DNA from: DASRLE01 sp963825315
Lineage (GTDB): Bacteria > Verrucomicrobiota > Verrucomicrobiia > Limisphaerales > Palsa-1400
NCBI GenBank assembly: GCA_963825315.1
Contig: CAWGST010000001.1
Coordinates: 620,001-684,000, forward strand
Direction of reading: 5' to 3'
Length of the DNA: 64,000 nt
Positions 9,550 through 17,485 of this stretch are shown here, in pieces (the first letter of the stretch is position 1; every line of letters starts with the position of its first letter). The notes beneath the pieces are model-generated. The model saw only the letters and a list, made by a program, of their open reading frames with translations. It ran no database searches and had not been told where the DNA came from. The translations under genes and the position numbers were made by a program.

Positions 9550-9869
9550 AAGCGTGGGACATCTTCAATTGGCAGCCGCCGGGTTGGCCTGAGCCGCATC
9601 CGGCGGTGATTGTCTCCCACCCCGCCAGGGTGGCGAACAAGCCGGAAGTGAGCCTCCTCCTGTGCGCCTCCAAGCCTGCCACCCGCGTTGCGGAAGCCCA
9701 TGAAGTTGTATTGGACGCGAGCGACGGGTTGGACTGGCCAACACTCTGCCGTTGCGACCTGTTTTTTATGGTGAAAAAGGCGGACTTGAAAACGCAGCGC
9801 GGGACCGTAACAGCAGAAAGGCGAAAGCAGATCATCGCGACCATCATCCGCTCCAATGGCTGGGTTTAG
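9546..9869 (+). CDS. MazF/PemK-like toxin
   Basis: 107 residues. The start MKAWDIFNW, then EPHPAVIVSHPARV and the DGLDWPTLCRCDLFFMV stretch match small MazF/PemK-family toxins with an SH3-like barrel, which in characterised members cut mRNA at short sequences. The ending ERRKQIIATIIRSNGW fits the C-terminal helix. It overlaps the antitoxin gene by four bases. All core segments are present, so it looks intact, in contrast to the related locus at 17162 whose toxin is broken after about 30 residues. Confidence 0.75.
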   Translation: MKAWDIFNWQPPGWPEPHPAVIVSHPARVANKPEVSLLLCASKPATRVAEAHEVVLDASDGLDWPTLCRCDLFFMVKKADLKTQRGTVTAERRKQIIATIIRSNGWV

Positions 9870-9930
9870 TTGCTGCATAACCAACGCGCTGATAAAAGCG
9901 GGATCGAAGATTTGGGGGCTGCAACAGGAC

Positions 9931-9959
9931 TTGCCGGGCCTGGGTAAAAGGGATAGAGT
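9931..9959 (+). promoter_or_regulatory. Possible promoter for the Phd-like antitoxin
   Basis: TTGCCG (9931-9936), 17 bases, TAGAGT (9954-9959), then six bases to the ATG at 9966. Each box matches consensus at four of six positions. The spacing equals that of the promoters at 9236 and 16817. Confidence 0.4.
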
Positions 9960-9965
9960 TTCGCC

Positions 9966-10181
9966 ATGAAAGCAACGCTGCCCGAACCCGAAATCGTGAC
10001 GCGCAAAGGCAAACCCATCTCCGTCATCATCCCCATCAAGGACTACGAAGAGCTGTTGGAGCGCGTGGAGGACATGGAGGACGCAGCCTGGCTCAAGCAC
10101 GCCCGCCGCAAGCCGCTCCACTACCGCCCGCTGGAGGACTATCTGGCCGGGGCTGGGCATGGAGCAAAGGCTGAAGGCTGA
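9966..10181 (+). CDS. Phd/YefM-like antitoxin, no visible toxin
   Basis: 71 residues. TRKGKPISVIIPIKDYEELLERVEDMED is the usual core of Phd/YefM-like antitoxins: a strand with a basic turn followed by the I-xx-YEEL helix. A toxin of the RelE or Doc type would be expected next, but the following 270 bases hold no such gene. A 23-base near-repeat (9929-9951 and 10259-10281) lies on both sides, so the gene may have been separated from its partner by transposon activity. It could still bind DNA or inhibit a toxin encoded elsewhere. Confidence 0.65.
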   Translation: MKATLPEPEIVTRKGKPISVIIPIKDYEELLERVEDMEDAAWLKHARRKPLHYRPLEDYLAGAGHGAKAEG

Positions 10182-10189
10182 ATGCTAAA

Positions 10190-10302
10190 GTTGAAGCCGG
10201 CGGGCAAAAGGCCGAACGCATCGTGCGGGATGAATTCAAAGGGCGAGGCTGGAAAAGAACTTGCCGGGCCTGGGCAAAAGGCTCAAGATAACTGTTGCAT
10301 GA
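10190..10302 (+). pseudogene. Scrap resembling the C-terminus of a REP-associated transposase
   Basis: In one frame the sequence reads EAGGQKAERIVRDEFKGRGW, which resembles the C-terminal part of Y1 REP-associated (RAYT) transposases (KAERIV, then GW). The continuation (LEKNLPGLGKRLKITVA) is in another frame, so the piece is broken. A similar piece, QQDLPGLGKRDRV, lies at about 9922-9957. The rest of a transposase is absent. The match is from memory of the family and is short. Between here and 10451 nothing else is recognised. Confidence 0.35.
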
Positions 10303-10450
10303 AACGCGACGACACTAAATCTGTGTCAATGGTGAGGATGTTTGCACGCTTGCACGCTCGCATGAACGAAGAAAAAGCACGAGATTTTAAAGAGTGAGAA
10401 CTGAAACCAGGCACACAGGATAGCAAATGCACGAATAACCCTGTAGCATC

Positions 10451-11164
10451 ATGGACCTCCGGCTTTACATTGATTACGACAATCTCAATCGGAATCAAAA
10501 ACGCAAGGGACTTCTTGATCTAACCACTCGATGCCTCCTCGCCTCTGTTGTCCCGACGCCTGAGTTAGCAGGTCGCTGTGAAGTCCGTGTTTATGGAGGG
10601 TGGTATGAAGCTACAACGCTGACGCCGCTCGCGCAGAACATCATTGCAGAAATCGTACGGGATTTTCCTGCGGTACTCCCCTTTCGCAACACAACGGGGG
10701 ATACTGGCAAGCTCGTAGTTAGCGCAGACCTTGCTCGAAGCCTAGAAGCCGAGCCTGCTCATCATCTTTTCAACACGTTTCGTAGGAAGTCGCCGCCGCG
10801 CACCCTACAATGCACCCATCCGTCAGCACATGGATGCACCGAGCCAAATTGCTCCCTTGCTTTTTTACCGCAACTATTCGATACAGAGCGGTGCCCGAAA
10901 GCGGGATGTGCCATTCAACTTCAAGATCTGCTCTTTCGAAGTGAACAGAAGTCGGTAGATACTATGCTTGCCTGTGATATGATCCACGCTGCACGACTAA
11001 AGTGCGAGTTTATGATACTTGTGAGCAGCGATGATGATTTGCTACCCGCAATTCGTGTGGTCCTCCTCGAGGGCACTCCTTTTGCGCGCCTTCACCCGAA
11101 AAAGTACTACCAATTCGCTGCCTTCCCTTTGGGTGGCGCACCTCTAATCGAACAAACAATATGA
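10451..11164 (+). CDS. NYN-domain (PIN-like) nuclease with a Cys/His-rich insertion
   Basis: 237 residues. The frame is a NYN/PIN-like nuclease: YIDYDNL at residues 6-12 supplies the first acidic pair, KSVDTMLACDMIHAA (168-182) the middle acids Asp170 and Asp176, and ILVSSDDDLLPAI (189-201) the late acids. Such proteins are usually RNases. Between strands there is an insertion (about 118-155) with Cys121, His123, His127, Cys129, Cys134, Cys148 and Cys153, which looks like one or two zinc knuckles. The stop is three bases before the NTPase start, so both proteins are surely made together. The base composition is lower in G+C than the flanks. I infer a defence role from the pairing; it is not proven. 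Confidence 0.7.
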   Translation: MDLRLYIDYDNLNRNQKRKGLLDLTTRCLLASVVPTPELAGRCEVRVYGGWYEATTLTPLAQNIIAEIVRDFPAVLPFRNTTGDTGKLVVSADLARSLEAEPAHHLFNTFRRKSPPRTLQCTHPSAHGCTEPNCSLAFLPQLFDTERCPKAGCAIQLQDLLFRSEQKSVDTMLACDMIHAARLKCEFMILVSSDDDLLPAIRVVLLEGTPFARLHPKKYYQFAAFPLGGAPLIEQTI

Positions 11165-11167
11165 CTT

Positions 11168-13461
11168 ATGCAAATTGACGCCTTCAAACGTATTATCACC
11201 ACTTTCGCCGACCCGCAAACGGAGATCCTCATCGAACGGGAGCGAACCATGATTCAGGTGAACGGCAATATTATAGAAGTTTCCCTCAAACAATATAGTG
11301 GCGAACTGACCGTGGTAGACGGCAGTACGGATATGCCAGCTAATCAGTGGATTCTCACACGCTTAGCTCAGTTGCCACTTTTGGCCGGCCGGCTAATGTC
11401 CACGGTTGCGCTCACCCGGCCATTTGTAACACCGGAAGCAGACCTTCTTCAATCTCTTGAGGTGAACCCCGGCGAGGAATCAGAGCACGTCGAAGACGCT
11501 CTTGCAGCCACGCTGAAGGTTTTGGACAATCGAAGCCCATTGGAGACCACCGTGTTGTACATCACGAGCGACGCGGGGGAAGGCAAAACGAGTTTGATTA
11601 ACGAACTCGCTCAGCGGCAAGCAGAGAGATTCAAAGAACACAAGTCTGATTGGTTGCTATTACCCATTCCCCTCGGGGGCCGCACTTTCCTTCGATTTGA
11701 TGACATCACTGTTGGTGTTTTACAGAACAAGTATCGTTTTCCATTCCTCTATTATGGATCATTTCTTGAATTGGTGCGGCTTGGCGTCCTGATACCTGCA
11801 TACGATGGATTCGAGGAAATGCTTGTCGAAAGCACCTCTGGCGAGGCGCTTTCAGCGATGGGGTTTCTCGTAAACTCTCTCCAATCCTGCGGCGCAATGG
11901 TTGTCGCAGCAAGAAAGGCTTATTTCGAGTTTGAGAATCTTAAGACCCAAGCGCGACTTCGTGACTTGATCAGCAGCTATTTAGTAGGTTTTGGGAAACT
12001 TGCTCTCTGTCGATGGAGAAAAGCACAATTCTTAAAATACTGCGGAGAACGGGATTTGCCAAACCCCGAAGCTCTTTACGACGCTGCCGTGCGGCGACTT
12101 GTCCCACACACTCATTGATCACTCGGCCTGTGCTTGTCCGTCGACTTGTAGATATTGCAGAGCGAAGTTCCTCGCTAGATGACTTTTTGACGCAATTAGA
12201 GACTTCGGGTACGGATTTCTTTTCCGTTTTCGTTCGTGGCATCATTCAGCGTGAAGCCCACGACGTGTGGATCGAGCGGGGAGATGGAGAAGTCAAACAA
12301 CCCCTACTTTCTATCGACGAGCATTGTGAACTTCTCTCGCTTATCGCTTTGGAGATGTGGCAAGCGCGAGTCGATTTCTTAAAATTAGATTCCTTAGAGT
12401 TCGTCACAGAATTCTTCTGCGAGGCGAAGAGAAAGCGCCCTTCGTCAGCAGCGCAAGTCCGAGAGCGCATCAAAGGGCACGCCCTCTTGATCGCATCAAC
12501 CGAGACCCAACGCGCTATCGAGTTCGACCACGACGAGTTCAGGCAATTCTTTCTTGGCGAAGCGGTGGCGAACATTTGCCTAAGCCAAGCTTCATCCGTT
12601 CGAGCCGACTTGCTGAATGCGCTGAGAAAGGGTGTCTTTCCAGCCCCATCGCTTAGGTCGCTTGTGCAAGCCGTAAGGCGGACCGCGCAGTCTCAACGGC
12701 AGCAAGTTGTGAAGCTTCTGGCAGAAGTGGCTCAGTTAGACGGTCAAGCCTCATTCACACATGAGAATTGCACATCCTTAGTCCTCGCGTTGCTAAACGA
12801 TGAGAATGGAGCCGAGGCGGTACTTCGTGGAATGTCTTTCCCGCTAAACGCTCTCCGCAACGCCAGGCTGAGGCGTGTAATCTTTGATGATTGTTTCTTT
12901 GCACAATCAAGTCTTGAAAATACGAGCCTCCAAGACTGCCGCTTCACAAGGTGCCAGTTTGCCAAGCTCGACGTTTACGACTCTACCCGCGTCAGCAATG
13001 TGCTTCTGGAGCGGGAAAGCAAAGTGGATGTCCTTTTTATCGTTAATCATGGGGTTACTTTGTTCGAGCCACATGCTGTCAGAATACAATTGATGCAGCA
13101 TGGGTTCATAATTCCTGAAGCCTCGGCTGAACCACCAATGGAACCAGTACAGCCGGTAAAGAAAGCGGAGTCTCTTATTCTTTTCGAAAGACTGCTGCGC
13201 TCATTTGTGCGAAGTACCCACATAAGCGACAGCGTCATTAAGTTGAAGCTTGGTGCTAAGGCACACTGGTTTATGGAGGAAATCGTCCCCATATTATTGA
13301 AAGAAGGAATTTTCGTTGAATTTGAGCACAGAGGAGGTGGCGTTAACCGTCATTTTAAACTCGGTCGATCAATGGAGGCATTGAACCAAGCAATGGAAGG
13401 GTGTGGTGGGTCTTTCGACGCGTTTGTTAGGCAAACAACACATCATCGCGTGACGGAATAA
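11168..13461 (+). CDS. NACHT/STAND-type NTPase, frameshifted, partner of the NYN nuclease
   Basis: Two frames join near 12093-12118 to a product of about 764 residues. Residues 1-120 are an unassigned N-terminal domain. A P-loop SDAGEGKTS (134-142, Lys140), a Walker B-like VLIPAYDGFEE (Asp213) and a sensor-like MVVAARKAYFE (Arg249) follow, in the order of NACHT/STAND NTPases. After the frame change the helical part ends in IEFDHDEFRQFFLGEAVA, the His-x-x-Phe motif seen at the end of NACHT winged-helix regions. Then come pentapeptide-like repeats (LRNARLRRVIFDDC, LQDCRFTRCQFAKL) and a C-terminal winged-helix-like section. One base is missing between the frames. STAND proteins act as signal-sensing switches; here it may control the NYN nuclease. 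The second frame has no credible start of its own. Confidence 0.7.
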
Positions 13462-13474
13462 CCGTTGAGTAAAC

Positions 13475-14042
13475 GGCGCGGCTCAAGGCATACTCAACAA
13501 CTTCGTTGTCCTTGGTGGCGCAGAGGAGCACACCGATACATCTCAGCGGCTTGCGGATTCAAAACTCTCAGCGCTGGTGAGAGTTTTGCCGGAGAGAGGG
13601 CAATACGTTCAAACAAGGCGCTGTCAATCTGTCGTTCGAGTTGGCGACTGGCCCATTTTTCGCGAGCGGCCAATCGCAGGTACAACTCACGTTCTTCGGG
13701 ACGTTTGCACTTGCCAAGAATGAGCATGTTATTGGTCCAACTCAATTCTCTCAGCAGTGCTGAGAGTTTTTTCCCGCCGCGCCATGTTTCGTAAAACTGG
13801 CGCATTCGCCAGAGGTTTTGGGCGGAGAAGCCGCGGGCATTAGGGTCGCGCCGGCGGATGTATGCAGCGAGAGAAATGATGGTGGATTTGCCCCAGCCAT
13901 CGGAAGTGATACGTTGGCTGATGCGTTCGCCGACACCCCAGTAGAGGTCAATCAATTCAGTGTTGACGGCTTGATAGGCACGCTCCCTGGCGCGCTCGAT
14001 GAGCGCGACGACTTCGCGAAAGCCCTGCTCGCGCAGCAGCAC
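13475..14042 (-). pseudogene. DUF1016 (YhcG-like) nuclease gene with its core deleted
   Basis: From a GTG at 14042 the leftward frame gives a good DUF1016 N-terminal domain (ELIDLYWGVGERISQRI, then GFSAQNLWRMRQFYETW and LLRELSWTNNMLIL). At about 13560 the normal frame is lost. In another frame bases 13553-13475 read IGVLLCATKDNEVVEYALSR, which is the far C-terminal piece of the same family. The PDDEXK nuclease core that belongs between them is missing. An internal deletion therefore left the N-terminal domain and the tail. The gene converges on the NTPase gene and almost touches it. Confidence 0.65.
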
Positions 14043-14069
14043 GGAATTAGTCTCACCACTGGTGAGACT
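13561..14069. repeat. Three related short palindromes in the DUF1016 remnant
   Basis: 13561-13587 (10-base arms AAAACTCTCA / TGAGAGTTTT), 13748-13766 (9-base arms CTCTCAGCA / TGCTGAGAG around one base) and 14049-14069 (9-base arms AGTCTCACC / GGTGAGACT around three bases). All share a TCTCA...TGAGA core. Confidence 0.6.
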
Positions 14070-14172
14070 GATTTAGGCTGCCCGTGGCATACATTTTTCG
14101 TTTTACAAAATGCGTTCCAAGTGTATTTTACTCATGGCGACCAGAGTGGGCCGGATCTTTCCGACTCCGCGA

Positions 14173-14958
14173 TTAAATCCCTGGCCGCCCCTTTTTTTGC
14201 TGTTGTTCCAGCCATGCGTTGACATCACGGAGCCGTTCATCACCAACATGAATGAGCGGTTCGATCAACGGGATGCCACCCTGATCCAAAGGCTTGATCG
14301 ACAAGCCAAGTTTTTGTTCCTCCCGCCGTCGGGCGGTGTAAACACACAAGTCGCACAACTGCAGAACAAGACTTTTCTCGGATTGGATGAAGAAACCTTT
14401 CTCGATGATCTGTCCCAGCTTTAAAACCCCTTCCGTGCCGCGCAAAACGCGGATGGCTTTTTCGACATCGCCGACGACCTCGCGATTTTCATCCGAGATA
14501 AAAATGCCGAGCGGGGAACCGGGAAGAGATTTGAGCAAATCATCCACCACCCGTGCAACCAGCGGAAACGCGGCAACATGGGGATTGATGGCGACACCCG
14601 AACCGAAAGTGTTGAGGCTCCAGGTTAGAAACTGCTTTTTTGAAATGGCGCGATAAATGAGATGCAGGGCATGCATTTGCGCGACACGAAACCATTCGTC
14701 GCGAAATGCCAGACGATGGGCGATTGGGAATTGTTTAAAGTAGCCATTCCGGGGATTACTGATTTCCGTGGCATGAATCTCAAAATCACCGGGGCGTGGC
14801 GCCGGGAAAGACTTTTCGATGGAGGCTTGCAAATCCCTCTCCAGTGCCAGCCATACGGATTCCGGCACGACCAAAGCGCCAAGCACAAAAACCGGCTGGT
14901 CTGGGTCACGCAGATTCGTGCCGTTCTGGCCGGATTCATCCAGATAAATCAGGTGCAT
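14173..14958 (-). CDS. DUF3800 protein (RNase H-like fold)
   Basis: 261 residues. The opening MHLIYLDESGQNG is the hallmark of DUF3800, with the acidic Asp-Glu-Ser near the N-terminus. A second acidic strand (LGIFISDENREV) and a late LVLQLCDLCVYTARRR segment complete the RNase H-like layout. The family is often found in mobile or defence settings, but its reaction is not established. It lies 22 bases after the prolyl-tRNA synthetase gene on the same strand, though a shared transcript may be accidental. Next to it on the left is the broken DUF1016 gene, so it may belong to the same acquired segment. Confidence 0.75.
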   Translation of the reverse strand: MHLIYLDESGQNGTNLRDPDQPVFVLGALVVPESVWLALERDLQASIEKSFPAPRPGDFEIHATEISNPRNGYFKQFPIAHRLAFRDEWFRVAQMHALHLIYRAISKKQFLTWSLNTFGSGVAINPHVAAFPLVARVVDDLLKSLPGSPLGIFISDENREVVGDVEKAIRVLRGTEGVLKLGQIIEKGFFIQSEKSLVLQLCDLCVYTARRREEQKLGLSIKPLDQGGIPLIEPLIHVGDERLRDVNAWLEQQQKKGRPGI

Positions 14959-14980
14959 AATCGATCTTTAGTCTCAGTTC

Positions 14981-16699
14981 CTATTGCGCCGGGGCGCTCA
15001 AGTGCTCCAGAACTTTGCTCACGGCGTCTTCGGCTTTGACCAAAAGCAACTGCCCGCCGCGCGGCTTGAATTCGACTTCGCCTTTGGCCAGCGATTTTTC
15101 GCCCAGGCCGATGCGCAGCGGAAAACCTATCAGTTCGGAGTCTTTAAATTTGACACCGGGCCGTTCGTCGCGGTCGTCCAAAATCACTTCGACGCCGCGC
15201 CCGACCAGCTCGGCGTAAATCTTTTCGGCCAGCTTCATGACGGCGCTCTCCGGCGCGACGGTCAATGGAGTCAGGCATACCGTGTAAGGGGCGACGCTGA
15301 CCGGCCAAATGATGCCATCCTTGTCGTTGCATTGCTCGATGACGGCTTGCAGGGTGCGGGTGACGCCAATGCCGTAACAGCCCATGATGGCCGGCTGTTG
15401 TTTGCCCGCCTCGTCCAAGAAAAGGGCTTTCAAGGCTTCGCTGTATTTGGTGCCCAGCTTGAATACATGGCCCACTTCAATGGCCCGGCGGATTTTCAAC
15501 GGCTGTCCGCAACTGACGCAGGCCTCGCCCGCCCGGGTTAGGCGCAGATCGCTCCATTTGGCCACTTGGATATCGCGGTTTATTTCGACTTGACGGAAAT
15601 GAAAGCCGTCCTCGTTGGCGCCCGTCGTCATGTTGGCGGCGTTGCGCAGGGTTTCATCGGCGTACACCGGCAAATCCTTCACGCCCACCGCGCCCAGGCT
15701 TCCGGGATGGGCGCGCAACGCGGCAGCAATCTCCTCCGCTTCCGCCGGCCGGAAGGTCGCGGTGCCGAGCGCGCCGGTCAATTTCGCTTCGTTCAATTGG
15801 TGATCGCCCCGCAGCAAAATCAGCGCCGGCTTGCCTTGGACGATGTAAACCAGGGTCTTGATTTGGCGCGCGGCGGGAACACCGAAGGGCGGTTGCGCCA
15901 AACTTTCTATGGTGACAACGCCCGGCGTGGCAAATTTTTCGGGACCGTCCGCGGCGGGCGGAACGGGTTCGGCCTGGCGCACGCGGCTGGAGGCTTTATC
16001 AATGTTCGCCGCGTAAGGGCAGGCCTCGCAATAGACCACTTCATTTTCCCCCGTTTCCGCCGGGACCATGAACTCATGGGAAAATTTTCCGCCCATGACC
16101 CCCGTATCGGCCTCGACGGCCATGACTTTCAATCCGCACCGCTGAAAAATCCGCGTGTAGGCGTCGTACATTTTCTTGTAACTCGCCTGCGCGGCTTCGT
16201 CGGTGGCGTCGAAGCTGTAAGCGTCCTTCATGATGAATTCCTTGGCGCGCATGAGGCCGAAGCGCGGGCGGATCTCATCGCGGAACTTGGTTTGGATCTG
16301 GTAAAAATTCTTGGGCAACTGGCGGTAGGAACTCAGTTCCCCGGCGACCAAAGTCGTGATGACCTCTTCATGGGTGGGGCCGAGAATCCATTCCTTTTTG
16401 GCCCGGTCGCGGGCCTTGAAAAAGACGCCTTGGGCCGTTTCGTAACGTCCGCTCTGCTGCCAGATTTCGGGCGGTTGCAGCGCGGGCATCAAAACCTCCA
16501 GGGCGCCGGCGCGGTCCATTTCTTCGCGCACGATTTGCTCCACTTTGCGCAAGGCGCGCAAGCCCAGCGGCAGGAAAGTGTAAAGGCCGGCCGTGAGCTT
16601 GCGGATCAAACCCGCGCGCAGGAGCAGCTTGTGCGAGAGGATTTCAGCCTCCGCCGGAGTTTCTTTTAAAGTGGGAATAAATCCCCGGGTCCAACGCAT
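14981..16699 (-). CDS. proS: Prolyl-tRNA synthetase, bacterial type
   Basis: Charges tRNA-Pro with proline in the cytoplasm. From ATG 16699 the protein has 572 residues, the usual length of bacterial ProRS. The start MRWTRGFIPTLKETPAEAE, class II motif 1 (LLPLGLRAL-like, REEMDRAGALEVLMP), motif 2 (FRDEIRPRFGLMRAKEFIMKD) and motif 3 (GCYGIGVTRTLQA) are all visible. The insertion domain between motifs 2 and 3 (about residues 220-400) is the editing domain of the bacterial form, and the C-terminal anticodon-binding domain follows (ILDDRDERPGVKFKDSELIG). The open frame runs another 44 codons upstream, but conservation starts at 16699. Essential housekeeping gene. Confidence 0.95.
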   Translation of the reverse strand: MRWTRGFIPTLKETPAEAEILSHKLLLRAGLIRKLTAGLYTFLPLGLRALRKVEQIVREEMDRAGALEVLMPALQPPEIWQQSGRYETAQGVFFKARDRAKKEWILGPTHEEVITTLVAGELSSYRQLPKNFYQIQTKFRDEIRPRFGLMRAKEFIMKDAYSFDATDEAAQASYKKMYDAYTRIFQRCGLKVMAVEADTGVMGGKFSHEFMVPAETGENEVVYCEACPYAANIDKASSRVRQAEPVPPAADGPEKFATPGVVTIESLAQPPFGVPAARQIKTLVYIVQGKPALILLRGDHQLNEAKLTGALGTATFRPAEAEEIAAALRAHPGSLGAVGVKDLPVYADETLRNAANMTTGANEDGFHFRQVEINRDIQVAKWSDLRLTRAGEACVSCGQPLKIRRAIEVGHVFKLGTKYSEALKALFLDEAGKQQPAIMGCYGIGVTRTLQAVIEQCNDKDGIIWPVSVAPYTVCLTPLTVAPESAVMKLAEKIYAELVGRGVEVILDDRDERPGVKFKDSELIGFPLRIGLGEKSLAKGEVEFKPRGGQLLLVKAEDAVSKVLEHLSAPAQ

Positions 16700-16816
16700 A
16701 AAATAAAGGTGATTCTTGCCAAACAGCCAAACTGCCGGGCGGGCCATATTTTGGACAAGCCAAAGTTGGCGGCAAGCCAATTCGGCGGGCCCTCGAAATG
16801 GTCGCGATAACGGGCC

Positions 16817-16845
16817 TTGACGCCAACCCACAAACAGGCTACAAT
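16817..16845 (+). promoter_or_regulatory. Sigma-70-type promoter placed for a leaderless antitoxin mRNA
   Basis: TTGACG (16817-16822), 17-base spacer, TACAAT (16840-16845). Both boxes match consensus at five of six positions. The -10 box ends six bases before ATG 16852, so the mRNA should begin at the start codon. Confidence 0.65.
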
Positions 16846-16851
16846 CAGCCT

Positions 16852-17148
16852 ATGAGAATTGCGAGGCATTCGTCCCGAAAACGGAAAGTCAATTTGCAGT
16901 CGAACAGTTTCAGCCTCAGCAATGCCAAGACCTATTTGGGACGGTTGATGGAAAAAGCCAGCCAAGGCGAGACGGTGTACATCGTGCGTGGAGAACACCG
17001 CTTCATTTTGCAGGAAATCCCACCCATTGACCCCATTCCCATCCGTCCGGCGGGCTACTTCGCCAACTGCTACAGCCAAGAAGAAATCCAGGAACAGAAC
17101 CTTCTGGCCAAGGCGTCCGTTATCCGCGCACCCGCAGACCTTGAATGA
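16852..17148 (+). CDS. Phd/YefM-like antitoxin
   Basis: 98 residues from ATG 16852. After a basic N-terminal stretch (RIARHSSRKRKV) comes the Phd/YefM signature NSFSLSNAKTYLGRLMEKA, then GETVYIVRGEHRFILQEIPP. The tail is long enough to wrap a toxin. The toxin gene begins 13 bases after the stop, behind a GGAGAA ribosome site. The toxin frame is damaged, so this antitoxin may now act alone as a DNA-binding protein. It is divergent from proS, with 152 bases between the start codons. Confidence 0.7.
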   Translation: MRIARHSSRKRKVNLQSNSFSLSNAKTYLGRLMEKASQGETVYIVRGEHRFILQEIPPIDPIPIRPAGYFANCYSQEEIQEQNLLAKASVIRAPADLE

Positions 17149-17161
17149 ATGGAGAACGGCC

Positions 17162-17419
17162 ATGAAGCAATGGGACATTTTCATGTTCCCTTTCAGCAAG
17201 GAAAAACGGCATCCTGCCGTCATCCTCTCGAATGATGAGATCTGTCAGAATTACGCCTGCCCATACATCGCAGATAAACTTTTCAGACATGCGCACGGAA
17301 CCATTCCAGAACGCCTATGGACGCTACGGCGTACTTATTACCGGCATCCTCTGTCTGTGGCATGCTGTCAGGCGCTTTCGGAGGGGAATATTCTATTTGT
17401 GGGCTGGCTTTGCCATTGA
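17162..17419 (+). pseudogene. MazF-like toxin, broken after about 30 residues
   Basis: The start MKQWDIFMFPFSKEKRHPAVILSND has the same layout as the toxin at 9546 (MKAWDIFNW ... HPAVIVSH). After NDEICQN the frame continues to 17419 but loses every family feature, including the DWPTxCRCD-type segment. No other frame recovers it. A rearrangement or deletion has replaced the 3' part. The product would be about 85 residues and is unlikely to be active. Confidence 0.5.
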
Positions 17420-17485
17420 CATCCGTCGAATAGAACGGCCTGTGGCTTATTGGTTCGCAAATAGTTTTGAGCATATTGTTCTCGC

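Noticed and set aside
12013..12118. A separate gene starting at the ATG at 12013 for the second half of the NTPase
   Set aside because: The first 35 residues are an out-of-frame reading of the first half. Family-like sequence begins only after the frameshift.
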